64,000 nucleotides of DNA from JBEIFW01 sp046081125 (GCA_046081125.1 JBJTVH010000007.1:14220-78219), one strand, 5' to 3'. Counted from the stretch's first letter, positions 35,209 to 45,361 are shown. Notes: generated from the letters alone by a model not told the origin. Numbers and translations: made by a program.

Positions 35209-37739
35209 TCAGCGGTCCCGGTTCACCAGCGCGAGCACCGGTGCCCGCGAGACCCGATGGGCGGGCAACGCCGCGGCGGCGACGCCGGCAGCGACCGCCA
35301 CGAGGAGGGTCACCGCGAGGCGGGTCCACGGCACGACGACGCGGGGAAGGTTGCTGCCTCCGGTCACGTCGATCAGCGCCCAGCCGAACGCGACGGCCAC
35401 GGCGATGCCGATCGACGCCGCCACGAGCGACAGCAGCGCCGCTTCGAGCCGCACGATGCGACGGAGTTCCCGCCGTGTCGCCCCGACTGCCCGAAGCAGC
35501 CCGATCTCGCTCGAGCGTTCGCTGACGGCGAGTGCGGTGGTGTTGGCCACGCCGAGCAGGGCGATGAAGCTGGCGAGGTAGAGCACGCCGTCGATGAAGT
35601 TCCGGAACGCGTCGACCTCGCTGCCGCTGTTCGCGACGTGTTCGGCTCGGGTGGCGAGGAACGATCCGGGTGTGGATCGGACCAGCGCCCGGACGGCCTG
35701 CTCGGCCGTGGCGGTCACGCTCGGGCCGACGTCGACGAGCACCAGCGAGTCGAGCAGGCCCCCGACGACGGTGTCGAGCGTCTGGCGGTCGGCGAAGTAG
35801 GCGGGAGCGTCGAAGCCACCGGTGCTGCGGGCGACGACGGCGACGATCGTCGCCTCGAGCGTGGTGCGCTCGAACTCGATCACCAGGGTGCGGCCGAGCA
35901 GCGTCGGGTCGTCGCCGACCACGGCGATCCCGCTCGAGCGGACGTCGTCGAGGTCACCGGCGATCGGGTCGAGGTCGAACAGCGCCGGGAACCGCATGCG
36001 GTCGATACCGCCGATGGCCGCGGGCTGCCCGGCCACGATCCCCTCCGCGACGGCGAGCGACGCGACCGAGGCGGCCTCCGGGAGCGTCCCGATCCGTCCG
36101 GCCAGCGTGGGGTCGATCGTCGCGAAGTCGGCCGTCGCCGAGGTGACGACCAGGTCGGCCCGCAGGCCTTCGCGAACGTCGGTCCCGACCGCGCTGGTGA
36201 GCGAGCTGGTGATGATCGCGAACACGGTCACCATGGCCGCGCCCAGCATGAGCGCGAGCGCCGTGGAGGATGCTCGGCGGGGGCTCGCCGCCAGGTTCCC
36301 GGCGGCGATCACGCCCCGCACGCCGACCGTGCGGCGGGCCACCGGTGCACACCAGCGAGCGGCGGTGGTCACGATCGCGGGGCCGCACAGCACGAGCGCG
36401 GGGACGACTGCGGCGGCGAGCACGAGCCAGGTCGCGCTCGCCTGCACCACCGCGGCGACGCCACCGACGACGGCGAGCGCGCCGAGCACGAGCCCGGCCG
36501 TGGTCCGCATCGTGCTCACGACGCGCGGCTCGGCCGCGCTGTCGCGCAGCGCCTCGATGGGCGGCGTCGCTGCGGCGCGGCGCGCTGGGATCCACGCCGA
36601 CAGCAGCGTGGCGCCCACCCCGACCGTCGCGGCGATCGAGATCGACGTCGGGCTGACGATCGACGGTCCGGTCAGGAGGGTGACTCCCGTGAGCCCGACG
36701 AGCCAGCGCAGCACACCGACGCCGGCCACACCGCTCGCGAGTCCGAGCGACGTCGCTACCGTCCCGATGAACAACGCCTCGACGACCACGCCGCCGAGGA
36801 CCTGACGACGCTCGGCGCCGATCGCACGCAGCAGACCCGACTCCCGCCGCCGGCGGGCAACGGTGAGCGCGAACGTGTTGAAGATGATCGTCACCCCGAT
36901 CAGCATGGCGATCACGGCGAAGGCGAGGAGGAACACGGTCAGGAACTGCAACGGCGACGTTGCGGCGTCCTGCAAGGTCGCGACGTGGACGGGCCCGTCG
37001 GTGACGGTGGTGTCGGGGATCGTCGAGAGGCGACGGAGCACGTCGGCACGGTCGGATCCGTCCTCGATGTCGACGAGCACCTCGGTCGGCGCCTCGGCAT
37101 CGAGCCATCCGGGCACCGCCGGCTGGGGCATGATCACCGTGCGCTGCAGCGGGGCTGCGTCCGCCGACGCAAAGGTGGCGATACCGGTGATGGTTGCGCC
37201 GTGCATCCCGGTCGCGGTCAGGACCTGGACGGCGTCGCCCGGTGCGACGCCGGCGTCCCGGGCGAGGGACCGATCGATCACGATCTCTCCGGTGGCCACC
37301 GGCGGTCGCCCGCTGACGAGTCGGAACGGGTTGAGCGACGGCTCGGCGATCCAGTTGCGACCCACGTCGCTCGCCGTGCCGACACCGACCGACGACCCGT
37401 CGACGACGAGCTTTGCGAAGCCGGTCCATTGCGGGGCAGCGGCGGCGACCCCGTCGAGGGCGCTGACGCGCTCGGCGATGTCGGGAGCCAGCGACCGCCG
37501 GACCGAGCCTGCCAGTTCGCCGGGGCCGCCGTCGGATTCGCCGAGGACCACGCCCTGCACCACGGCGTCGGTTCCGGCCAGGGCGCGGGCGATGTCGTCG
37601 GCCGCTCGTCCCCGCATGGAGTCGGTCAGGACCAGGGTCGCCGTGAGGAACCCGACGGACAGCATGATCGCCAGTCCGGTGAGGACGAACCGGCTGCGGC
37701 TCGCCGTGACGCTGCGAAGCGCACTTCTGACCAGGCCGA

Positions 37740-37743
<4 letters not shown>
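35209..37743 (-). CDS. FtsX/MacB-type ABC transporter permease
   Basis: An 844-residue permease with two FtsX domains and large extracytoplasmic MacB-like periplasmic core domains. The N-terminal helix is SRFVLTGLAIMLSVGFLTATLVLTDSM. The first FtsX block (about residues 250-370) contains FNTFALTVARRRRESGLLRAIGAERRQVLGG. The second, at the C-terminus, has LLGVANTTALAVSERSSEIGLLRAVGATRRELRRIVRLEAALLSL. The ATG overlaps the ATPase stop (ATGA). Such transporters move lipids, peptides or antibiotics or transduce signals rather than import solutes. The very long opposite-strand frame here is an artefact of GC codon bias. Confidence 0.92.
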
Positions 37744-38528
<785 letters not shown>

Positions 38529-38637
38529 GGGACCTCCGATGCGTGGGCGGTGTCCTCACGATGACGACGTCGGCCCCGGGCCACATCCGCCCACCGGAGG
38601 TGCCGCGTACTCGCACGGGAGTATCGAGGCTGGCGCC

Positions 38638-38938
38638 GTGCGCGAGGCTGACACCGTGATGCTCGCCAGCCTGCATCGAGTCCGTGAGGTGGCGGGTCGG
38701 CACCTCACGGAGGGCCCGCTACCGGTCGACGTCTTGGCCGCCGCCTTGGTGGCGGACGGGGTGGAGTTGGGTGCCGACCCCGCCGATCGGGTGCTCGAGG
38801 CCCTCGACGCCAGCACGGCGTTCGTCGAGCTGGCCGGGGAGCGGTGGTGCTGGGTGCCGTCGATCGCCGACGGGGTCACCTGGACGACCGTGCTCGACCC
38901 GGACGACGCCGACCACGACGTCCTGCCCGTCGAGGACC
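38638..38938 (+). pseudogene. Truncated gene of unrecognised actinobacterial family
   Basis: An open segment reads VREADTVMLASLHRVREVAGRHLTE through WCWVPSIADGVTWTTVLDPDDADHDVLPVED. It has convincing coding character but no family I can name. From about 38938 the sequence belongs to a Fic-family fragment on the opposite strand, so the 3' part of this gene is missing. ATG 38659 is an alternative start. It appears to have lost its end in the same deletion that truncated the Fic gene. Confidence 0.55.
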
Positions 38939-39387
38939 GCGAACCTTGCCAGCGCCTCCACCGTCGCTGCGCGTCCCGGCGACGAGCAACTGATGGAGTT
39001 CGAGGAGCGACGGAACGCTCAGCGGCCGGTCTGCGACCGTGAGGTACGCATCCTCAGCGGCGCGCACGTAGTTGAGGACTTCGAGGAGTTCCGGTGACCG
39101 GCGCGGCAGATCGTCGGGATCGACCTCGAGCACCTCGGTGGGGGGGCGTACGTGCCCTCGAGGGCGGAGGTGCTCTGCGCTTCTCGGCGTAGCCTCGGCC
39201 GGCGGAGCAGTGCCGGGTTGCGGATCTGCCGGCCAGCCTGGTCGAGCCGACCGATCGAGAACATCGCCTCGGAAGACAGCGCCCACGTGCGCGGGCTCAG
39301 TTCGATCTCCTCCGGAAGCGGATAGGGGGTCAAGGCGCAGTGCTCGTATTCCTCGCCGAAACGCCGATCGAAACCGCTGATCGGCAT
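38938..39387 (-). pseudogene. Fic-family protein N-terminal fragment, frameshifted
   Basis: The ATG at 39387 begins MPISGFDRRFGEEYEHCALTPYPLPEEIELSPRTWALSSEAMFSIGRLDQAG, the Fic N-terminal domain, leading to STSALEGTY. At a run of seven G on the plus strand (39140-39146) the frame changes. The family continues one frame over as TEVLEVDPDDLPRRSPELLEVLNYVRAAEDAY and ends at ELHQLLVAGTRSDGGGAGKVR. Adding one base to the run restores the frame. The catalytic HPFxxGNGR motif of Fic AMP-transferases lies beyond the break and is absent. So even with the frame repaired the protein would be inactive. Confidence 0.75.
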
Positions 39388-39567
39388 CAGCGCACCGACC
39401 GGGCTCTCCCTGAACCGCTCGACCAACACATGTAAAGCATGGCCCTGCCGAACTCGTTGGGATTCAACGTCAGGGGGCCTCGGCGGCTGAGCTGCCGGGC
39501 AGCGCGGTCGGAGCGAGGTCGAGAATTCGCGCTTGCCCTCGGGGTGTGCCTCGCTACCCTCACGAAG

Positions 39568-40248
39568 GTGGTCGACGAGCGTGACGAGACGACCTCGGCC
39601 GGTCGCGTCGGCTTCCGGCCGCTTCGCCGCGACGACTTCGCCATGTTGTGCGACTGGCTCGCCCGACCTCACGTCCTCGCGTGGTGGCACCACGATCCTT
39701 CGCCGGCCTCGGTCGAAGCCGACTTCGGACCCGGAATCGACGGTGAGGACCCGGTCGAGTACTTCATCGTGGCGATCGACGGCGACGAGTGCGCGTTCAT
39801 CCAGAGCTGCCAGCTCCACGACGAGGACGAGTGGTGGAACGCCCTCCAGGTCGTCGACGCGCCACGCGACGCCTTCACCGTCGACTACTTCATTGCGGAA
39901 CCTTCGCTGATCGGCCGTGGCCTCGGCACCGCGATGATCGGGGCGTTCCTCGCTGACCGATGGCGCCGCTACCCCGACGCGACGTGCTCGATCGTCGATG
40001 TCGACCCGGCCAACCCGCCGTCATGGCGTGCCCTGGAGAAGAACGGCTACTGCGCCGTGTGGGAAGGCGAGCTCGACGTCAGCAATCCACGCGACCAGGG
40101 ACCGACCCGCATCTACCGGCTCGAACGACCTGCCACAGATGGCCGCGCAGCACCACCACAGCCGCCACGACCTCACCCGTCGCACGTGTCCGTGCGAGCC
40201 AAGCCAAAGGATGAAGTCGCAATGAGCGATGACCTCTTCGGGCGTTGA
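39568..40248 (+). CDS. AAC(6')-like GNAT acetyltransferase
   Basis: A GNAT_8-type acetyltransferase of about 226 residues resembling aminoglycoside 6'-N-acetyltransferases and siderophore-lysine acetylases. VGFRPLRRDDFAMLCDWLARPHVLAWWHHD, ECAFIQSCQLHDEDEWW, TVDYFIAEPSLIGRGLGTAMIGAFLADRW (acetyl-CoA loop R-G-x-G-x-A-like) and WRALEKNGYCAVWEGEL are visible, ending IYRLERP. About 40 further residues rich in Pro/His follow before the stop and look like read-through into decayed DNA. The GTG at 39568 is the likely start. The 180 bases before it contain nothing I recognise. Confidence 0.75.
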   Translation: MVDERDETTSAGRVGFRPLRRDDFAMLCDWLARPHVLAWWHHDPSPASVEADFGPGIDGEDPVEYFIVAIDGDECAFIQSCQLHDEDEWWNALQVVDAPRDAFTVDYFIAEPSLIGRGLGTAMIGAFLADRWRRYPDATCSIVDVDPANPPSWRALEKNGYCAVWEGELDVSNPRDQGPTRIYRLERPATDGRAAPPQPPRPHPSHVSVRAKPKDEVAMSDDLFGR

Positions 40249-40430
40249 GAGCCGCTCACCATCGACGAAGCTCGTCGTGAGCTCAACGCCGCGGCTGGCA
40301 CGCTGACCGCGTGGGATGGCGGCGAGCTCTTGGAGTCGTCGCATCAGCACAACGTGTGGTGCCGCCGCCCCGATGGCGCCTGTGCGTTCGACGTGACGAT
40401 CGGTGCGGGCGACGACCGTGCGTGGTCAGC
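40249..40430 (+). pseudogene. Possible nucleotidyltransferase C-terminal fragment
   Basis: In the same frame as the acetyltransferase but after its stop, the sequence reads EPLTIDEARRELNAAAGTLTAWDGGELLESSHQ then HNVWCRRPDGACAFDVTIGAGDDRAW. The W-D-G and HNVWCR...AFDVTIGAG pattern recalls the C-terminal half of small actinobacterial nucleotidyltransferases of the aminoglycoside/lincosamide type. There is no start and no full domain. The assignment is tentative. Confidence 0.35.
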
Positions 40431-40477
40431 AGCACCCGTGGCGTTCGCTCGTCCACACGCATGCGCCGCAGTGTTCC

Positions 40478-40714
40478 GCCGTCGACGTACACCACGTGCT
40501 CGACCTGCTCGGCGGCGCCGGCCTCGACCTCTGGGTCGACGGTGGCTGGGCCGTCGATGCACTCCTCGGCGAACAGACCCGACCGCATGCAGACCTCGAC
40601 CTGGCCATCGCCCGCGCGGACTTCGACGCGGCGCTACGTCTGCTGACCTCGAGAGAGGGGCACCCGATACGGGTCGTCCCCCAAGATCCGACATCAGCGA
40701 ACGCTCGGCGCTGA
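40478..40714 (+). pseudogene. Lincosamide-nucleotidyltransferase-like N-terminal fragment
   Basis: DVHHVLDLLGGAGLDLWVDGGWAVDALLGEQTRPHADLDLAIARADFDAALRLL is the N-terminal nucleotidyltransferase core of LnuA-like enzymes, which adenylylate lincosamides. The GGW and D-x-D active-site residues are present. After about 75 residues the reading ends at a stop with no C-terminal domain, so the gene is truncated. No proper start codon is evident. The following bases up to 40934 hold nothing recognisable apart from the PepSY gene's promoter region. Confidence 0.55.
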
Positions 40715-40934
40715 CCGGGCACGTCCCCATTCGCCTTCAGGGTGAGTCGTCCTGTTGGGTCGGGAACTCCTGGGATGGGATTCAGGTCTTCACCCGAGAG
40801 GCATCGACGGGGACCCCCAACGCGTTGGTCACCGGAGCTCACCTGGAACTTTCTGGCTGGTCGCGGCGACCTATCCCGGAGGGCGCCGCCCCAATCCCCT
40901 GAACCGCCCGAACCCCGGTGAGGAGAACCACGCG

Positions 40935-42470
40935 ATGAGCGATCCGACGTTGAACGATAAAGAGGGAGCGGTGGCGTCTACCACGGGTGATCGGGACGAC
41001 TCGTCGAGTCGCCAGTGGCGCTCGCTGTGGCGGGTGCACTTCTACTCGGGCATGTTCGCGCTGCCGTTCATCTTGTTGATGGCGATCACCGGCTTGGTGA
41101 TCCTGTACACCGACCCGATCCAGCAGCTGACCGAAGGTGACGTTCGATCGGTCTCGGCGAGCTCGGCTGAGTTCGTGTCGTTCGATCAGCAAGCAGCTGC
41201 GGTACAGGCTGCGTACCCGGCCGGCAAAGTGCTCGATCTCAGACCGCCGGCCGACCCGGGCTCGTCCACCCGGTTCTTCGTCGATGACGGCAGCGCCAAG
41301 GGGGTCCACGCGTTCGTCGACCCCTACACCGGGAAGGTCCTGGGCGACTCCAAGCCCGGCGGTGGTGTGATCGGCTTGGCCAACAGGTTGCACGGCTACC
41401 TCAACAACGATTCGATCACGATCAGGCTGCCGGCGGTCGCGGCGCTGTGGGACGGCGGCGCCGTGATGCGCGAGTACGTGGTGGGTGATCTGATCCTGGA
41501 GATCCTCGGTGTCTGGACGCTCGTGCTCATCGGCTCAGGGCTATACCTGTTCTGGCCGCGACGTTCGCGGCAGAGCCAGGGATCGAAAGGCCCGCGGCGT
41601 TTGTTCACGGTGAGGTGGGGCGCGGGTGGTCGGGCGCGTTGGCGCGACCTTCATGGCCTGGCCGGGTTCGTGATGATCCCGGTGATGATCCTCACGATCG
41701 TCTCAGGGATGGGATGGTCGACCTACTGGGCGGAGAACTTCAGCTCGCTCGCCAAGGAGCTCACGCCCGGTAACCCGGCCGAGAACACTGCGAGCACCAC
41801 CGTGACACGCGGCGACCTCGACCGGTTCGGCAACCAGATCCCATGGGCGACCGGAGATTTCGTGATTCCCGCAAGCTACGCCCCCGAGGCGTCCGATGGC
41901 TCGGTGCCCGCACCGATCAGCCTCGACAGGATGGTCCAGGTTGCCCAGGACGAAGGCATGAAGCCCGGGTACACGATCTCGTTCCCAGCCAACGATGTCG
42001 ACGAGGCCGGCAATCCCGTCTACGGGAGCTTCACCTTGTACAACTCATGGCCACGCACGACCGGTGAAGCACGCGACGTGTTCATCGATCAGTTCACCGG
42101 CGCCAAGCTCGACGAGCAGAAGGTGTACGGCAACGGTCCGATCTCCGTCGGCATGGACTACATGGTGAGCACCCACATGGGCACCCAACTCGGCCTCTTC
42201 AGCAGGATCTTCATGACCGTGCTGTGCGTCTTGTCGATCTGGTCAGTAGTCAGCGCGTTCATCATGTTCTGGAAGCGCCGTCGGCCCGGCACCCTCGGCC
42301 TACCCCGCCGACCCGTCGACGCCGGCTTCACCTGGAAGGTCGCCGCCGTCGCGGTCACCCTCGGGATCGTCTTCCCGCAGTGGGCGGTCGTCGCTCTGCT
42401 CATCATCGGGTTCGACAAGTTCGTGATCCGAAAGGTGCCAGGCCTGCGCCGCACGTTCGGTCAGGGATGA
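40935..42470 (+). CDS. PepSY-associated TM helix protein
   Basis: A 511-residue membrane protein of the PepSY_TM family, often linked to iron-siderophore reduction or copper handling. The first transmembrane segment sits in WRVHFYSGMFALPFILLMAITGLVILY; a second pair is at about 175-200 (LILEILGVWTLVLIGSGLYLFWPRR). A further helix follows RWRDLHGLAGFVMIPVMILTIVSGM with the conserved histidine, and C-terminal helices come after MVSTHMGTQLG. GAGGAGAACC precedes the ATG. Its stop overlaps the start of the copper-chaperone gene, so the two form an operon. Confidence 0.88.
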   Translation: MSDPTLNDKEGAVASTTGDRDDSSSRQWRSLWRVHFYSGMFALPFILLMAITGLVILYTDPIQQLTEGDVRSVSASSAEFVSFDQQAAAVQAAYPAGKVLDLRPPADPGSSTRFFVDDGSAKGVHAFVDPYTGKVLGDSKPGGGVIGLANRLHGYLNNDSITIRLPAVAALWDGGAVMREYVVGDLILEILGVWTLVLIGSGLYLFWPRRSRQSQGSKGPRRLFTVRWGAGGRARWRDLHGLAGFVMIPVMILTIVSGMGWSTYWAENFSSLAKELTPGNPAENTASTTVTRGDLDRFGNQIPWATGDFVIPASYAPEASDGSVPAPISLDRMVQVAQDEGMKPGYTISFPANDVDEAGNPVYGSFTLYNSWPRTTGEARDVFIDQFTGAKLDEQKVYGNGPISVGMDYMVSTHMGTQLGLFSRIFMTVLCVLSIWSVVSAFIMFWKRRRPGTLGLPRRPVDAGFTWKVAAVAVTLGIVFPQWAVVALLIIGFDKFVIRKVPGLRRTFGQG

Positions 42471-42937
42471 GACGCAGAGCCGCTGCTCTGCTCATCGGCA
42501 GCCTGCTCCTCGCCGGGTGCGGTGGCGCACCTCGCGGGTTCGGCGCGTCAGGCGCGTGGTCACGCCCGACACCAGCGACCGCGACGAACGGCGTCGTCTA
42601 CCTTGAGTTGCGCAGCAACACCCGTGACGCCCTGATCGGGGTCGACGTCCCGGCCGGTATCGCCGCCCACGCCGAACTGCACACCTCCAACGCAGCGGGG
42701 AGCGGCGGACACCAACACGGTGCGGTCGGCAGTGACACCGTGACGATGGTGCAGGTCACGCAGGTCGACATCGATGCCGGCACCTCGATCGAGTTCCGAC
42801 CAGGAGGCAACCACATCATGCTGGTCGACCTCGCTCGCCCACTCGTGCTCGGTGACACCTTCGTGGCCACGCTCCGCTTCGCCTCGGGCCGGACGCTCGA
42901 CGTGAGCGTCACGGTGTCCGACAACCCCCCGAGCTGA
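42467..42937 (+). CDS. PCu(A)C-type copper chaperone lipoprotein
   Basis: A 156-residue exported lipoprotein (lipobox LLAGC near residue 18) of the PCu(A)C family, which delivers Cu(I) to cytochrome oxidase or traps copper outside the membrane. The fold's ligands are seen as AAHAELH early, MVQVTQVDIDAG, then GGNHIMLVDLARPL, the conserved HxM. Between them a GSGGHQHG His-rich insert may add binding. The ATG overlaps the PepSY gene's stop (ATGA). The pairing with a PepSY protein supports a metal-reduction or delivery role at the membrane. Confidence 0.88.
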   Translation: MRRRAAALLIGSLLLAGCGGAPRGFGASGAWSRPTPATATNGVVYLELRSNTRDALIGVDVPAGIAAHAELHTSNAAGSGGHQHGAVGSDTVTMVQVTQVDIDAGTSIEFRPGGNHIMLVDLARPLVLGDTFVATLRFASGRTLDVSVTVSDNPPS

Positions 42938-42942
42938 CCCCA

Positions 42943-43216
42943 AGGGTCCGGCGGGTGTGTCTCCGAGCCGTTGGAACGGCCGGGTGAGCCGCTCTCGGTC
43001 GGGGCGGGGGATGCCGGGGCCGTTGTCGACGATGCGCACGGTGACGGGGCCGGTCTGGTCGGCGTGCGCGTCGATCGTGAGCAGTGTGGTGGCGGGTTGG
43101 TGCCGCACCGCGTTCGCGACGAGGTTGGCAAGCGCCCGTTCGGGGAGGACGGGGTCGGTGCGCACGGACCGCCGCAGCAGCCCTCGCTGCCGCTGCCGTC
43201 GTGCAGTCCCGTTCAC
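42943..43216 (-). pseudogene. KdpD-like histidine kinase ATPase-domain fragment
   Basis: The reverse strand encodes TDPVLPERALANLVANAVRHQPATTLLTIDAHAD, then VTVRIVDNGPGIPRPDRERLTRPFQRLGDTPAG. These are the N-box, G1 box and F-box of a KdpD-type HATPase domain. The sensor, USP and dimerisation parts upstream and the G2 box downstream are missing. An ATG lies directly after the siderophore-interacting gene's stop (TGAATG), and the frame runs on, antisense to the copper-chaperone gene. It is a remnant rather than a working kinase. Confidence 0.7.
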
Positions 43217-43933
43217 TCATTCGAGGCCACGTCGACCTGGTTTCCAGTAGGTGTGGGTTCGGACACGACCCGGCGCGATGGCTGATGCGACTGCGGCACG
43301 TCTCGCGGTTCGGGTGAGGCCGTGTTCGCCGACGCAAAGGAGTCGGAGGTCGTCGTCATCGTCCCTGCGGTGGCTGCGGATCCAGGCCTCGATGTGCTCG
43401 TGACGGGCGTGGACGGTCACGTGCTGGGCCGTGGTTCCGACGACGCGAGCGATGACCGATGGGTCGATATCGGCGTCCCTGCTGAACACCGCGATGGCCA
43501 CCCGTCGGGTTGGCTCGTCAGAGCACGTTCGGTGGGTAAGGGCGGCGATCGTGGCGAGCCCGGTGAGGTCTGACGCGATGAGGAGCAGGCCGTCTCCAGC
43601 CGATGGGAGTACGGGGCTCGCCGGTCCGCGGATGGTCAGGGTGTCCGCGGTGGTGACGGTGTTTATCAAGGGAGCAGCGGCGCCGTCGGGGTTTCGTTGG
43701 ATGATGAGTCGGAACTCGTGTCCAGTGGCTTCGGCAATGGTGTAGCGGCGCCAGGTGCCGGTGGGCCCCGGCCCGTTGCCGTCGACCCGGAGAGCGAGTA
43801 CCTGCCCCGCTTCGAACGTCGCTGGGGAGGTGCACGAGATCTCGACCAGTGCCTCGGTGAGGTCGGTTCGGCTCGTGATGTGCGCTCGGTAGGGAACGAG
43901 CTTGGCGCGTAGGCGTCCAGCAATCGTGGTCAT
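43217..43933 (-). CDS. Siderophore-interacting FAD-binding ferric reductase
   Basis: A 238-residue SIP-family flavoprotein that would reduce ferric siderophores in the cytoplasm with NAD(P)H. The FAD-binding barrel has TGTWRRYTIAEATGHEFRLIIQRNPDGAAAPLINTVTTADTLTIRGPAS, where RRYTI resembles the R-x-Y-T flavin motif. The C-terminal SIP domain has DGLLLIASDLTGLATIAALT and LLCVGEHGLTRTARR. The ATG overlaps the stop of a 25-residue frame that in turn overlaps the darcynin gene. The three are therefore probably one transcript. Confidence 0.85.
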   Translation of the reverse strand: MTTIAGRLRAKLVPYRAHITSRTDLTEALVEISCTSPATFEAGQVLALRVDGNGPGPTGTWRRYTIAEATGHEFRLIIQRNPDGAAAPLINTVTTADTLTIRGPASPVLPSAGDGLLLIASDLTGLATIAALTHRTCSDEPTRRVAIAVFSRDADIDPSVIARVVGTTAQHVTVHARHEHIEAWIRSHRRDDDDDLRLLCVGEHGLTRTARRAAVASAIAPGRVRTHTYWKPGRRGLE

Positions 43934-44007
43934 CGCCGGCGGTGGAGGCGGGTGAGTTCGAGCCCGTCGACAGGGAGGCCGATGCTGACGTTGTCGAGCC
44001 GGCTCAC
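43930..44007 (-). CDS. Tiny coupled ORF between darcynin and siderophore-interacting genes
   Basis: A 25-codon frame, reading VSRLDNVSIGLPVDGLELTR then LHRRR. Its GTG overlaps the darcynin stop (GTGA at 44007-44004), and its TGA overlaps the ATG of the siderophore-interacting protein (ATGA at 43933-43930). The double overlap suggests it is translated, perhaps to couple the two genes, or is the remnant of a larger gene. I recognise no family. Confidence 0.4.
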   Translation of the reverse strand: MSRLDNVSIGLPVDGLELTRLHRRR

Positions 44008-44390
44008 AATGGATCGACCTCGTAGTGCATGGCGTAGGCGTTCTCGATCGAAGCGACGATGTCGACGACCTCGAAGTAGGTGCCCCAGAAGGGAGTCTCG
44101 CGGAGCTCCTCGACGATCGCCTGGTACGACAGCAGCGTCGTGGTCTCCCACATCACGACGTCGGTGTAGGCAGCGTTGAACGCTTCGCTGTCGAAGAACC
44201 GCATCGAGACGTCGGGATGACGGCCAAGCAGCGGGACGATCGTGTCGCCCAGGAACGCGAACCGCTCCGTCGGAGTGAGCGCGAGCCAGGTCGGTGTCGT
44301 CCTGACGAGCATGAAGAACACATGGTTCACCTGCCGGGCAGGGGGGGCGGTCGGCGCGGGTTGCGTATCGGTTGTCGTCATGGCTGTCAC
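44004..44390 (-). CDS. Darcynin family protein
   Basis: A 128-residue protein of the darcynin family, small ferredoxin-like/dimeric alpha-beta-barrel-type proteins of unknown function. The core reads NHVFFMLVRTTPTWLALTPTERFAFL, HPDVSMRFFDSEAFNAAYTDVVMWET and FWGTYFEVVDIVASIENAYAMHYEVDPL. The first about 20 residues are a Thr/Pro-rich tail. It is divergent from a LysR regulator 59 bases away, with a palindrome between them. The regulator probably controls this gene and the coupled siderophore-interacting gene. Confidence 0.82.
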   Translation of the reverse strand: MTAMTTTDTQPAPTAPPARQVNHVFFMLVRTTPTWLALTPTERFAFLGDTIVPLLGRHPDVSMRFFDSEAFNAAYTDVVMWETTTLLSYQAIVEELRETPFWGTYFEVVDIVASIENAYAMHYEVDPL

Positions 44391-44428
44391 GGTACGGAGA
44401 CACGCGGTTGTCGTCTACTGCATGTTTT

Positions 44429-44444
44429 GCAAGCCGTAACTTGC
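44429..44444. promoter_or_regulatory. Inverted repeat between darcynin and LysR genes
   Basis: GCAAG, six bases, CTTGC is a perfect inverted repeat 6 bases upstream of the LysR GTG start. It lies in the only divergent intergenic space of this locus. LysR proteins bind palindromes of this spacing upstream of divergent targets, so it is a likely operator by position. Confidence 0.45.
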
Positions 44445-44449
44445 GTGCT

Positions 44450-45361
44450 GTGCAATCAACAGACCTGAACCTGTTACCGATCGCCCATGCGTTGCTGACC
44501 GAGCAGAGCGTCACCAGGGCCGCCGCCCGCCTCCATCTCTCTGTCCCTGCGACCAGCCGCGCACTGGACCGATGTCGCGCCACGTTCGGCGACCCGTTGC
44601 TGGTCCGCGCTGGCCGCGCCCTGACCATCACACCCCGCGGCACAGAACTCCTCACCGAACTGAGCAGCACGCTCGACTCGATCGCACGCACGCTGCGACG
44701 GCCCACCGCATTCGAGCCGAGACAGCACCACGCCACCTACACGATCCGAGCCAACGAAGTGATCCTCGCGATCCTGGCCGGACCCTGGCTCGAAGCCGTC
44801 GCCCACGAAGCACCGGGCATCCGGCTTCGCTTCGAATCCGAGTCAACCGACGACACAGACGCCCTCCGGCACGGAGACGTCTCGATCGCCATCGGCTCTT
44901 ACAGCACGCTCACCGACGACCTCCACCATCAGAAGCTCGTCGACGAACACCTCGTCGGCATGCTCCGATCCGGTCACCCCATGGCCGGCCAGCGCATCAC
45001 GACCACACGATTCGCAGCCCTCCGACACGTCGTCACCTCGCGACGCGGAATCGCCCGCGGGCCCATCGACGACCTCCTCACCGGCAAGAACCTGCACCGC
45101 GACGTCGTCGCCGTGGTGCCCTCGTTCGCCGCAGCGGTGGGGATGTGCCTCACCAGCGACCTCACCACCCTGGCCCCACGCCGACTCCTCGACGTGCTCG
45201 GCAGCCCCGCCACCATCACATCGTTCACACCGCCGCTCCCGCTCCCGATCGTGCGCGTCGATGCCATCTGGCACGCCCGCAACCACGACGACCCACCACA
45301 TCGATGGCTCCGCCGAAGCCTCCTCACCGTCGCCAGAGCGCTCGACGGTCAGCTCAGCTGA
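44450..45361 (+). CDS. LysR-family transcriptional regulator
   Basis: A 303-residue LysR-type regulator. The N-terminal HTH reads DLNLLPIAHALLTEQSVTRAAARLHLSVPATSRALDRCRATFGDPLLVRAGRALTITPRG. This is the NodD/LinR-like subgroup with DLNLL and DPLLVR. The effector domain follows. The GTG at 44450 gives the usual length and start. It is divergent from the darcynin gene and presumably regulates it. It is the last gene before the first tRNA-fMet remnant, so it marks the left flank of the island. Confidence 0.92.
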   Translation: MQSTDLNLLPIAHALLTEQSVTRAAARLHLSVPATSRALDRCRATFGDPLLVRAGRALTITPRGTELLTELSSTLDSIARTLRRPTAFEPRQHHATYTIRANEVILAILAGPWLEAVAHEAPGIRLRFESESTDDTDALRHGDVSIAIGSYSTLTDDLHHQKLVDEHLVGMLRSGHPMAGQRITTTRFAALRHVVTSRRGIARGPIDDLLTGKNLHRDVVAVVPSFAAAVGMCLTSDLTTLAPRRLLDVLGSPATITSFTPPLPLPIVRVDAIWHARNHDDPPHRWLRRSLLTVARALDGQLS

